Below, one piece after another: positions 1-9,790 of a stretch of DNA of 64,000 nucleotides. The notes under the pieces were generated by a model. That model was not told where the DNA came from and did no database searches. It saw only the letters and a list, made by a program, of their open reading frames with translations. The stretch covers positions 868,001-932,000 of the forward strand of contig NZ_CP025803.1 in the NCBI RefSeq assembly GCF_003352065.1. Reading direction: 5' to 3'. Source of the stretch: Sulfitobacter sp. SK011. Lineage in GTDB: Bacteria > Pseudomonadota > Alphaproteobacteria > Rhodobacterales > Rhodobacteraceae. Positions within the stretch are counted from its first letter, which is position 1; the number at the start of each line of letters is the position of its first letter. Made by a program: the position numbers and the translations under genes.

Positions 1-1
1 C

Positions 2-25
2 TCTGAATTCGAGCAGGTTCCATGA
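2..25 (+). other. Possible C-terminal tail of an upstream gene
   Basis: One frame reads seven sense codons and then TGA at 23-25, leaving 19 bases before the next start codon. This would fit the end of a co-transcribed upstream gene, but it is far too short to identify. The frame of the following gene is also open up to the window edge, so this tail is only one possible reading. Confidence 0.2.
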
Positions 26-44
26 GATCAACAAAGGAAATCAG

Positions 45-1172
45 ATGACCATCAAAACCACCCACGTCGGATCATTACCCCGCACTCAGGAGGTGGTCGA
101 TTTTATCTTTGCCCGCGAAAACAACACACCCTACGATCAGGCCGCCTTTGACGCCTGCATGACAGCCGCAGTGTCCGACACGGTTGCCAAGCAGGTCGCC
201 GCGGGCGTGGACATTGTGAGCGACGGCGAGACCTCGAAAATCAGTTATGCCACCTATGTCAAAGACCGCTACACTGGCTTCTCCGGCGACAGCCCGCGCA
301 ATGCGCCTGCGGATCTAAAGCAGTTTCCCAGTTTTCTCAAACGCCTGGCCGAGGATGGCGGCACACCAAAATATGCGCGCCCGATGTGCACCGGTGACGT
401 GACATCCAAAGGGCAGGGCGAACTGCAAAAAGACATTTCCAACCTTAAGGCTGCCATGGCCACACATGGCGCTGCCCGTGGGTTTATGAATGCAGCCTCC
501 CCCGGCGTGATCTCTTTGTTTCTGCAAAACGACCACTACAAGACCCGCGATGCCTATCTTGCTGCGCTTGCTGATGCGATGAAGGATGAATACGAAACCA
601 TCGTTGCGGCGGGTCTGGACCTGCAACTGGATTGCCCCGACCTCGCGCTGTCACGGCACATGCTGTTCAATGATCTCACCGATGCGGAATTCCTCAAGAT
701 CGCCGGGTCTCATGTTGAGGCCCTGAACCACGCCTTGCAGAATGTGCCACAAGACAAGGTCCGCATTCACATTTGCTGGGGCAATTATGAGGGGCCGCAC
801 GTGTGTGACATCGGTATGGAAAAGGTCTTTGATACGCTGATGTTGACCAAGTCACGGTATGTCCTGTTCGAGACATCAAACCCGCGTCATGCCCACGAAT
901 GGACGGTGTTCCGCGACCGCAAAGCTGACATTCCGGATGACAAGATCCTGGTGCCGGGCGTCGTGGACACAACGACGAATTTTGTTGAACATCCACAGCT
1001 TGTCGCACAGCGGATTGAACGCTTTACCGATATCGTGGGCCATGACCGTGTCATTGCAGGCAGCGATTGCGGCTTTGGCACCTTTGCGGGTTTTGGGGCG
1101 GTGGACCCTGAAATAGCCTTTGCAAAGCTGGGGGCCTTGGCCGAAGGGGCGGCAATCGCGGGGTCAAACTGA
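45..1172 (+). CDS. MetE-like zinc-dependent methyltransferase (single catalytic domain)
   Basis: A 375-residue protein matching the catalytic half of cobalamin-independent methionine synthase. The N-terminal HVGSLPR (7-13) is typical of the family. The complete zinc site is visible: His242 and Cys244 (IHICWG), Glu276 (LFETSN) and Cys342 (DCGFG), in the same order and contexts as in MetE. It lacks the N-terminal MetE duplicate domain, so it may move methyl or alkyl groups between a small thiol and a donor other than methyltetrahydropteroyl-triglutamate; the substrate cannot be read from sequence. The start follows an AAAGGAAA ribosome site. Its stop overlaps the RraA-like gene by one base, so the two are surely co-transcribed. 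Confidence 0.75.
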   Translation: MTIKTTHVGSLPRTQEVVDFIFARENNTPYDQAAFDACMTAAVSDTVAKQVAAGVDIVSDGETSKISYATYVKDRYTGFSGDSPRNAPADLKQFPSFLKRLAEDGGTPKYARPMCTGDVTSKGQGELQKDISNLKAAMATHGAARGFMNAASPGVISLFLQNDHYKTRDAYLAALADAMKDEYETIVAAGLDLQLDCPDLALSRHMLFNDLTDAEFLKIAGSHVEALNHALQNVPQDKVRIHICWGNYEGPHVCDIGMEKVFDTLMLTKSRYVLFETSNPRHAHEWTVFRDRKADIPDDKILVPGVVDTTTNFVEHPQLVAQRIERFTDIVGHDRVIAGSDCGFGTFAGFGAVDPEIAFAKLGALAEGAAIAGSN

Positions 1173-1864
1173 TGGATGATGCACTTTATGATCTGCTGAA
1201 ACGGGTGGATACGCCCACAGTCTGCAACGCCATTGAGGTCGCGCAAGGCAAACGCGGGTTTGACGATTTCACCCGTGGCACGATGCAGTGTTCGGCACCG
1301 GGGCAGGCAATGGTCGGCTATGCCCGCACCGCCCGCATTCAGGCGGTCAACCCGCCGTCCGAGGCACCAGAAGTGATCAAGGCGCGCCGCATGGCCTATT
1401 ATAAATATATGGCCGAGGGTCCGCGCCCCGGCGTCGCCGTGGTGCAGGACATGGATGTGCCAAACGCCATTGGGGCCTATTGGGGTGAGATCAACACAAA
1501 TGTGCACAAGGCTTTTGGTCTGAACGGCGCGCTGACCGATGGGGTGATGCGCGACTTGGGCGATCTGCCAGACGGCTTTACCGTGGTTGCAGGCTCCATC
1601 GGGCCAAGCCACGGCTTTGTGCATGTGGTGGATTTTGACCACCCCGTCGACATTCAGGGCATGAAGGTCGCTCCCGGTGCCTTGGTGCACGCCGACCGCC
1701 ATGGTGCCGTGGTGATCCCGGATGATGTAATGCCGCGTCTTGAGGCCGCCATCGCGCAGCTTTTCAAATCGGAAAAAGTCGTACTGGATGCTGTCAAAGA
1801 CAAACAGATAGATTTTGCCGGATTCGAGGCTGCTTGGGCCGCATTCGAGGCATCAAGGACCTGA
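1172..1864 (+). CDS. RraA family protein (4-hydroxy-4-methyl-2-oxoglutarate aldolase / oxaloacetate decarboxylase-like)
   Basis: A 230-residue RraA/HMG-aldolase fold protein. The divalent-metal signature is present as Asp123 with Arg127-Asp128 (TDGVMRD), after GAYWGE (101-106), with the C-terminal PGALVHAD and GAVVIP strands. RraA relatives with an intact D-x(3)-RD motif are usually pyruvate-releasing class II aldolases rather than RNase E inhibitors, so a metabolic role is inferred. It is translationally coupled to the MetE-like gene (TGATGG junction) and converges on the enolase-superfamily gene 18 bases downstream. The pair looks like a small catabolic unit, but its substrate is unknown. 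Confidence 0.7.
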   Translation: MDDALYDLLKRVDTPTVCNAIEVAQGKRGFDDFTRGTMQCSAPGQAMVGYARTARIQAVNPPSEAPEVIKARRMAYYKYMAEGPRPGVAVVQDMDVPNAIGAYWGEINTNVHKAFGLNGALTDGVMRDLGDLPDGFTVVAGSIGPSHGFVHVVDFDHPVDIQGMKVAPGALVHADRHGAVVIPDDVMPRLEAAIAQLFKSEKVVLDAVKDKQIDFAGFEAAWAAFEASRT

Positions 1865-1882
1865 GCGCAAACGCCAGGTCGG

Positions 1883-3111
1883 CTACTCCCGTGCTGCAGG
1901 CGCGCCGCCTTCGAAGCTGTTGCCGTTCACATAGTCACACGGGGCTTCCTGCATTTCCAGATGCAAATGATCGCCGGTCAGCGGATTTGCCCGCGCCAGT
2001 TCTTCGTCGACCTCAATGCCTAAACCGGGGGCCGTAGGTGCAGAGATGTAGCCATCTTCAACCCGGATGGCCCCTTTGATCAGCGCGTCGTGAAACGGCG
2101 TTTCGATGGTTTCCGCCATCAAGATGTTCGGGATTGAAACCGCCAGATGAATGTTGGCCGCCCATTCAACAGGTCCGGCATAAAGATGCGGTGCCATCTG
2201 TGCGTTATAGACCTCGGCCATGGCTGCGACCTTTTTCATCTCCCAAATGCCCCCGGCGCGGCCCAGTGCAGGCTGCAAGATCGTGGCAGCCCCGGACCGC
2301 AGGACTGGCGCGAATTCGGCCTTGGTGGTCAGGCGTTCTCCTGTGGCAATCGGAATGCGCACGGCGCGCGCGACCTTTGCCATTTCCTCGACAGCGTCCG
2401 GCGGGACAGGTTCTTCGAACCACAAAGGTGAATACGGCTCCAATGCCTGACCCAACCGGATCGCGCCCGCGGTGCTGAACTGCCCATGCGTACCAAACAG
2501 CAGGTCCGCCTTGTCGCCCACCGCCGCGCGGATGGCTTTGCAAAAGGCGACCGATTGCGTGATGTCCGACATTGCGGGCATGTGCCCGCCGCGCAAAGTG
2601 TAGGGGCCAGCGGGGTCAAACTTCACGGCTGTGTACCCACGCGCCACACAGTCCGCAGCCGATTCTGCCGCCATTTCCGGCGATGTCCAGAATGCACCGA
2701 TGTCGTGGTGGGGCAGGGGGTAAAGGTACGTATAAGCCCGCACGCGGTCATTCATCTTGCCGCCCAACAGCGCATAGACAGGCCGGTCGCGATCTTTGCC
2801 AAGAATGTCCCAACAGGCGATTTCCAACCCCGAAAACGCACCCATGGCGCTAAGGTCAGGCCGCTGGGTGAACCCCGATGAATAGACCCGGCGAAACATC
2901 AATTCGATGTTCTCGGGGTTTTCATCCTGCATGTGTCGCGCGAACACATCCTCAATCACATGGCGCATCGCCTCCGGCCCGACTGAAGACGCATAACATT
3001 CGCCCCAACCCACAATCCCGGTGTCGGTGGTCAGCTTGACCAATATCCAATACCGCCCGCCCCAGCCCGGAGCCGGGGGACTGGTGATGATGACATCGAG
3101 ATCCTTAAGCT

Positions 3112-3115
<4 letters not shown>
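1883..3115 (-). CDS. Mandelate racemase / muconate lactonizing enzyme family protein (sugar-acid dehydratase-like)
   Basis: A 410-residue enolase-superfamily protein with an N-terminal capping domain (about 1-130) and a TIM-barrel. Lys165 and Asp167 lie in AVKFD. The second and third metal ligands are in WFEEP (Glu234/235) and ATGER (Glu260), with a histidine at PHLYAGP (310). The segment at 206-211 reads FGTHGQ where many relatives carry the first Asp or Asn metal ligand next to a catalytic His, so metal geometry may differ or be supplied by nearby Asp204. A sugar-acid dehydratase or racemase role is a family-level guess. Its start overlaps the TmpB-like gene by four bases, making it the last gene of the minus-strand run. 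Confidence 0.7.
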
Positions 3116-4841
<1,726 letters not shown>

Positions 4842-4875
4842 CTACCGCCCCTTTCATGGCCAGAACGTTGTAACA

Positions 4876-4897
4876 GGGGAATTCATATGAATGATCC
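4876..4897. promoter_or_regulatory. Palindrome between the alcohol dehydrogenase gene and tmpA
   Basis: A perfect 12-bp palindrome, ATTCATATGAAT (4881-4892), lies inside GGGGA and TCCCC arms that extend the dyad with a two-base bulge. It occupies most of the 68-base gap ahead of tmpA. There is no T-run on either side, so a factor-independent terminator is unlikely. An operator for the tmpAB-racemase unit is the simplest reading; no binding protein can be named. Confidence 0.4.
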
Positions 4898-4906
4898 CCC
4901 GCTTTG

Positions 4907-5995
4907 TCAGGTGTCAAACATGATCACATTACGGCGCGCGGCACCGGTCTTGGTGTCCGCAATCGCGTCATTGATCTCATCCAGCGACCAGCGGCCTGAA
5001 ATCAGCTCATCAAGTTTCAACCGACCCTGTTCATACAAATCAACGATCCAGGGGATATCCCGCTGGATCACCACATCACCCATTTTCGATCCCGTCATCC
5101 CCTGCGCCATTGCGGCCAGCATCACCGGTTCATAGCTCGACATTGCGCCAGAATGGGTCATGCCCACCATGATCACCTTGCCGCCGCCTGCCAGATATTT
5201 TGGCGCGGAATCATAGGCCGGGATCGCACCAACGGTGACAATCACCGCGTCGGCACCACGGCCCATCGCGTCCATCGCGTCGCGCCATGGTTTTTCCGCC
5301 GTCGCCAACACGCCATCCGTTGCGCCGAATTCGCGCGCAATGGCCAGCTTTTCTTCGCTCATGTCTACCGCAACGATGCGCCGCGCGCCGGCGATGCGCG
5401 CGCCCTGGATCGCGTTCAGACCCACACCACCTGCACCAATGACGACAACGTCCTGACCCGCGCGCAATTGGGCGGCATTTACCACCGCACCAACGCCAGT
5501 GATGACCCCACAGGCAATCAGACTGGCGGCATCCTTGGGGATATCATGGCTGATCTTCACCACCTGACCCTGCTCCACCACCACCTTTTCGGCAAAGGCC
5601 CCCGAAGCCATCGCCTGATGCAGCTTGCCACCATCGGCGGTTTTCAAAGGACCGTGATCGCCGTCATAGGGCGTTTCACAGACCGTCGGCCTGCCACTGG
5701 CGCAATTGGGGCAGGTGCCACAGGCGCGGATCAGGGTCACCACAACGCTGTCACCAACGCCCAGACCTTTGACCCGGTCACCAACCGCACTGACCCGGCC
5801 TGCGGCCTCGTGGCCGTAAACCGCGGGCAACGATCCGCCCCATGCGCCCGAGGCATAGGTGATGTCCGAATGACAGATGGCCACTGCGTCCAATGTCACC
5901 TCAACCTCGGTGCCCTCTGGCGCGCGCAACTGTATATTTTCGATGACCAACGGGGATCCAAATTCATGGGCAACAGCGGCTTTGATGATTTGCAA
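4907..5995 (-). CDS. Zinc-dependent alcohol dehydrogenase (class III-like MDR family)
   Basis: A 362-residue medium-chain dehydrogenase. The catalytic zinc site is seen in AICHSD and GHEAAG; the structural zinc lobe has four cysteines, three in CGTCPNC and the last in RPTVC. The Rossmann motif GAGGVG and the following Asp indicate NAD(H). It resembles class III/formaldehyde-dehydrogenase-like alcohol dehydrogenases, but the substrate is not evident. I use a TTG at 5995 because conserved sequence begins at QIIKAAV; the frame stays open to another TTG at 6064. It lies 97 bases behind the MFS gene's stop when measured from this start, and 68 bases ahead of tmpA. Confidence 0.75.
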   Translation of the reverse strand: MQIIKAAVAHEFGSPLVIENIQLRAPEGTEVEVTLDAVAICHSDITYASGAWGGSLPAVYGHEAAGRVSAVGDRVKGLGVGDSVVVTLIRACGTCPNCASGRPTVCETPYDGDHGPLKTADGGKLHQAMASGAFAEKVVVEQGQVVKISHDIPKDAASLIACGVITGVGAVVNAAQLRAGQDVVVIGAGGVGLNAIQGARIAGARRIVAVDMSEEKLAIAREFGATDGVLATAEKPWRDAMDAMGRGADAVIVTVGAIPAYDSAPKYLAGGGKVIMVGMTHSGAMSSYEPVMLAAMAQGMTGSKMGDVVIQRDIPWIVDLYEQGRLKLDELISGRWSLDEINDAIADTKTGAARRNVIMFDT

Positions 5996-6092
5996 TTTCA
6001 GGTCTCTCTTCGCGACGTTTGATCCGGTTGCAGGCAGGTTGGCCGCAAAGCAATTCCGCTGCAAGCACCAACGCGACGCGGCAGACGTCTGA

Positions 6093-7298
6093 TTACGCCA
6101 TATTCTGTGCTGCCGGGCGGCTCAGAAAAATGAACAGGCTGACGATTGCCAAAGACATGGCCAACAGAAACGGCGCACCGGGCAAATAGATCGGCGCGCC
6201 GGAACCGGTGAAATACGCAAATGCCGACGTCATTGCCATTGGCGAGATGATCATTGCCAGTGCCGTTGATGAGCTCAACGCGCCTTGCAATTCGCCTTGT
6301 GCATTGGCGGCGACCTGCCGGGACATGATGCCTTGCAACGCGGGCGGAATGACCCCCGCCAGCGCCGCCAGTGGTGTCAGGATCAATGCCACGGTCCCCG
6401 AGGTGACAACGGCGATGACCCCAAACGCAAGGATGCTAAAGAGATGCCCGGCAAGTACCGTGCCTCTCTCGCCAAACTGGCGCAGCACCACACGGATCAA
6501 CCCGGCCTGCACCAGCGCCATCATCACCCCAAAAAGCCCCAGTGAATAGCCGATGACAGCCGGGCTCCAACCATAGCGTTCCTGCCCGAAATAGGCCCAG
6601 ACCGATGGATAGACTGCAAAGGCGACATGATAGATGAAATAGACCACCAACAGATGCCGAATGCCGGGCAAATGCCCCAGGGTCCGGATCGCCCCAAGCG
6701 GATTTGCACGCCGCCATTCAAAGCGTCGGCGGTTTTCTTTCTTGACGGTTTCTTTCAGGACAAACCACCCCAAGGTTGCATTGCCCATCGCAAGGACCGT
6801 AGCCGCCCAAAAGGGCGCGCGGGTGCCGTATTCTGCCAGCACACCGCCCATCAGCGGTCCAACGACAAAACCCACGCCAAAGCCTGCCCCGATCAGGCCA
6901 AAGTTTGCGGCGCGGTCTTCGGGTTTCGAGATGTCAGCGATATAGGCCGATGCGGTGGCATGGGTTGCGGCGGTGATCCCGCCGATGACCCGACCGACCA
7001 TCAACAACCAGATGCTGCCCGCGATTGACATCAGCACATAATCGGCTGCCATCACCACCAGTGCCAGCAACAACACAGGCCTGCGGCCATACCGGTCTGA
7101 AAGACCGCCCATGACCGGGCCAAACAGAAACTGCATCACCGCAAATGTGGTGGCCATGATCCCACCCCAAAGCGCCGCATGGGACAGATCACCACCGTTC
7201 ACTTCGCGGATCAGATCGGGCATCACCGGGATGATCAGGCCAATCCCCATGGCATCAATCATGATCGTGATAATAATGAAAATGACGGCTGGACGCAT
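6093..7298 (-). CDS. MFS transporter, TetA/TCR-like drug:H+ antiporter family
   Basis: About 401 residues with twelve predicted membrane segments. The first segment (IIITIMIDAMGIGLIIPVMP) and the loop GGLSDRYGRRPVL (about 70-82) are classic for the tetracycline-resistance branch of the major facilitator superfamily. I place the start at ATG 7298, just after the pcaB stop, instead of an in-frame codon further upstream that would overlap pcaB. Sitting directly behind pcaB it could move an aromatic intermediate or simply be an efflux pump; sequence alone cannot decide. No resistance phenotype should be assumed. Confidence 0.75.
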   Translation of the reverse strand: MRPAVIFIIITIMIDAMGIGLIIPVMPDLIREVNGGDLSHAALWGGIMATTFAVMQFLFGPVMGGLSDRYGRRPVLLLALVVMAADYVLMSIAGSIWLLMVGRVIGGITAATHATASAYIADISKPEDRAANFGLIGAGFGVGFVVGPLMGGVLAEYGTRAPFWAATVLAMGNATLGWFVLKETVKKENRRRFEWRRANPLGAIRTLGHLPGIRHLLVVYFIYHVAFAVYPSVWAYFGQERYGWSPAVIGYSLGLFGVMMALVQAGLIRVVLRQFGERGTVLAGHLFSILAFGVIAVVTSGTVALILTPLAALAGVIPPALQGIMSRQVAANAQGELQGALSSSTALAMIISPMAMTSAFAYFTGSGAPIYLPGAPFLLAMSLAIVSLFIFLSRPAAQNMA

Positions 7299-7302
7299 AA
7301 AA

Positions 7303-8628
7303 TCAGAGGGCCGCCGCACGGGCCGCAAAGGTCAGGGCATCCTGGGCGGCATGGCCAATCCCGGCGCTGGGCGCAAAGACATCCTCGGCAAGGTCAGGAT
7401 AATCGGCGCGCGCCAGCGTCTCCAGCGGGGTTTGCTTGTCCAGCGCCTCAAGGCACAGCGCCTTGGTCACTTTCTGGGCTTCCGGGCGCGGCATGAATTC
7501 CGCCAGCGCAAAGCTGAGCGCTTCTGCGTGGATCAGTCCCATGTTCGCTTCAAGATTGCTTTGCATCTGCACCGGGCGCGGCGTGGCGTGCGCGGCCAGA
7601 GCTTTGGCATGGGACAGCGCGGCGGCGAGGCAGAGCGACAGCTGCGGTACCGCCATCCATTCCGCAAACCACGCAACCCCGTCGCGTTGATGCTGGTGCA
7701 CCGCCGCTGATTGTAAACTGGCGCGCGCCCCAGTGAAATGGTGATGCAGCGCGACCATCGCCGACGGGGCCACCGGATTTTGCTTTTGTGGCATTGTGGA
7801 CGACGCACCAGCCGTCCCCAGTGAAACCTCGCCCGTGTCACTGCCTGTCAAGGCGATCAGCGTCTGCGCCATATGTGCCAAGGCTGCCATCACTTGCCCC
7901 TGCCAATCGGCAACCCGCAGGATCGGCGCGCGATCTGTGTGCCACGACCGCCCCGGATCGTGCAGGTTCAGGGCCTTCGCCAAGGCGCTGCGGGTCTCTG
8001 CGGCCTGCGGCCCCAAAGCGGACGCTGTCCCGGCCGCACCCGACAAGGACACCCAGAGCGAGGCGCGCCGCAAGGGCTCAAGCGCATCCAGCGCATCGAT
8101 TAACGGCGCGCCCCACGAGGCCAGAACAGCGCCCCATGTGGTTGGCGTAGCGTGTTGCCCATAGGTCCGTGCAGGCATCGGCAAATGTGCGTTGTCTTTG
8201 GCGGCTTTGCCCAGATCAGTGATCACTTGGCGCAGATCATCCTCGGCCAACACCAATGCCTGTCGCAGGCGCAGCATCAGTGCGGTGTCGATGATGTCCT
8301 GGCTTGTCGCCCCCCAATGCACATATTGTGCGTGCTCGGGCGCGTTCATCTCGGCGCGAAATGCGCTCACCAGACCCGGCACGCTGACCCCATTTTGCCC
8401 CGTGGCCTGCGCAATCGCACCGGGATCCACCTGTATTTCCATACTGGCGCGGTGGATCGCGGCAGCGCTTAATTCCGGGATCACGCCCAAGCTGCCCTGC
8501 ACCTTTGCCAGTGCCCCCTCAACCAGCAACATCGCGCGGATTGCGGCGCTGTCTGAAAACAAGCGGCCTGCTTCACCGGTGTCAAAAAGTTGGGCGTAAA
8601 GGGGGCTGTCAAAAACCGATGCGGCCAT
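7303..8628 (-). CDS. pcaB: 3-carboxy-cis,cis-muconate cycloisomerase
   Basis: A 441-residue member of the fumarase/aspartase superfamily, converting 3-carboxy-cis,cis-muconate to 4-carboxymuconolactone in the protocatechuate branch of the beta-ketoadipate pathway. The superfamily signature loop SSTMPQKQNP is near residue 275, and HWGATSQD near 105 supplies the other conserved active-site segment. It starts three bases after the pcaC stop. The two protocatechuate 3,4-dioxygenase genes that precede pcaB in many roseobacters are absent from this junction. Confidence 0.9.
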   Translation of the reverse strand: MAASVFDSPLYAQLFDTGEAGRLFSDSAAIRAMLLVEGALAKVQGSLGVIPELSAAAIHRASMEIQVDPGAIAQATGQNGVSVPGLVSAFRAEMNAPEHAQYVHWGATSQDIIDTALMLRLRQALVLAEDDLRQVITDLGKAAKDNAHLPMPARTYGQHATPTTWGAVLASWGAPLIDALDALEPLRRASLWVSLSGAAGTASALGPQAAETRSALAKALNLHDPGRSWHTDRAPILRVADWQGQVMAALAHMAQTLIALTGSDTGEVSLGTAGASSTMPQKQNPVAPSAMVALHHHFTGARASLQSAAVHQHQRDGVAWFAEWMAVPQLSLCLAAALSHAKALAAHATPRPVQMQSNLEANMGLIHAEALSFALAEFMPRPEAQKVTKALCLEALDKQTPLETLARADYPDLAEDVFAPSAGIGHAAQDALTFAARAAAL

Positions 8629-8631
8629 ATG

Positions 8632-9006
8632 TCAGCGCTCCATCTCGGCAAAGGTTTGTTTGGCCAGCTTTATGGCATGGTTGGCCTTTGGCACCCCACA
8701 ATAGACCGCGACATGCTGAAACGCTTCCATGACATCGCGCATTGTGGCCCCGGTGTTTGCGCAGGCGCGGACGTGCATGGGGATCTCATCAAAATTCCCC
8801 ATGGCAGCCAAAAGGGCCAGCGTGATCATCGACCGCTCGCGCCGGGTGATCGCATCCGAGGCCCAGACAGTGCCCCACGCGCCTTCGGTTATCAGGGCCT
8901 GAAAGGGCGCGTCGATCTCTGACTTGGCCTGCTCAGCGCGGTTCACATGTGCGTCCCCCAATACTTCGCGGCGGACCTTCATGCCCCTGTCGTAACGTTC
9001 AGACAT
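8632..9006 (-). CDS. pcaC: 4-carboxymuconolactone decarboxylase
   Basis: A 124-residue small helical protein of the carboxymuconolactone decarboxylase/AhpD family, making 3-oxoadipate enol-lactone from 4-carboxymuconolactone. Diagnostic segments include RREVLGDAHVNRA, WGTVWAS, the SMITLALLAAMG helix, and HVRACANTGAT followed by HVAVYCGVPKA. The ATG at 9006 is preferred over a TTG two codons upstream. It overlaps the end of pcaD by eight bases, consistent with translational coupling in a pcaD-pcaC-pcaB unit. Confidence 0.9.
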   Translation of the reverse strand: MSERYDRGMKVRREVLGDAHVNRAEQAKSEIDAPFQALITEGAWGTVWASDAITRRERSMITLALLAAMGNFDEIPMHVRACANTGATMRDVMEAFQHVAVYCGVPKANHAIKLAKQTFAEMER

Positions 9007-9787
9007 GGCCAACGCCTTTCAGGAATTCACTCAGCACGCGCGCAAATTCTTGCGGTTGCTCGACGCAAGGCAAATGCCCCGCTTTGCGGATCAGATGAAA
9101 CCTGGACCCCGGAATGAGGTCGGTTGTTTCGCGAACCAGATCGGGGGGCGTCGACCCATCGTCTGATCCTGCAATCCCCAGACAGGGCAGACGCAGACTG
9201 CTTGTGGTCGTGAGGAAATCAGTGCCGGAAATTGCCGCAGAACAACCCGCATATCCATCATCGGGCTGACGCACCAACATGTTACGCCACAGCTCAAGCT
9301 CTGGACTTTTGCGAAACTGCGGCGAAAACCAGCGTTCCATCACCGCATCGGCAAGGCATTCGATGCCGCCTTTTTCGACATCCGCAATCCGTTCGGCCCA
9401 AAGGTCCGGATTGCCAATCTTTGCGGCCGTGTTCGACAGCACCACCGCCCGGATCAGGTCCAGACGTTTGACCGCCAGCCCCTGTGCAATCATCCCGCCG
9501 ATGGACAGCCCGACAAACACACATCCCTGAACGCCAAGAAAATCCAACAGTTTTTCCGTGTCCGTGATCAGCGACCCCATCGAATAAGGACCGGTTGGGC
9601 ACGTCGATAACCCATGCCCGCGTTTGTCAAAGCGGATAATCCGCAGGCCATCAGGCAACATCGGCAGGATCGGATCCCAAAGCCGCATGTCTGTGCCCAG
9701 CGAATTGGCAAAGACTACTGGCGCGCCATCGTCTGGCCCATCAACGCGGTAATGCAGGCGCACGTCGCCGGTATCAAAAAGCTGCAT
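8999..9787 (-). CDS. pcaD: 3-oxoadipate enol-lactonase
   Basis: A 262-residue alpha/beta hydrolase that opens 3-oxoadipate enol-lactone to 3-oxoadipate. The nucleophile elbow is GLSIGG (about 94-99), the oxyanion-loop segment is FANSLGTDMRLWD (about 26-38), and the C-terminal histidine lies in RKAGHLPCVEQP. The length and these segments fit PcaD well, and the adjoining pcaC settles it. It starts three bases downstream of the EEP-nuclease gene stop. Confidence 0.9.
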   Translation of the reverse strand: MQLFDTGDVRLHYRVDGPDDGAPVVFANSLGTDMRLWDPILPMLPDGLRIIRFDKRGHGLSTCPTGPYSMGSLITDTEKLLDFLGVQGCVFVGLSIGGMIAQGLAVKRLDLIRAVVLSNTAAKIGNPDLWAERIADVEKGGIECLADAVMERWFSPQFRKSPELELWRNMLVRQPDDGYAGCSAAISGTDFLTTTSSLRLPCLGIAGSDDGSTPPDLVRETTDLIPGSRFHLIRKAGHLPCVEQPQEFARVLSEFLKGVGHV

Positions 9788-9790
9788 ATC

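Noticed and set aside
7303..9787. Frameshifted or broken pcaHG remnants between pcaC and pcaB
   Set aside because: Only three bases separate the two genes; there is no room for remnants.
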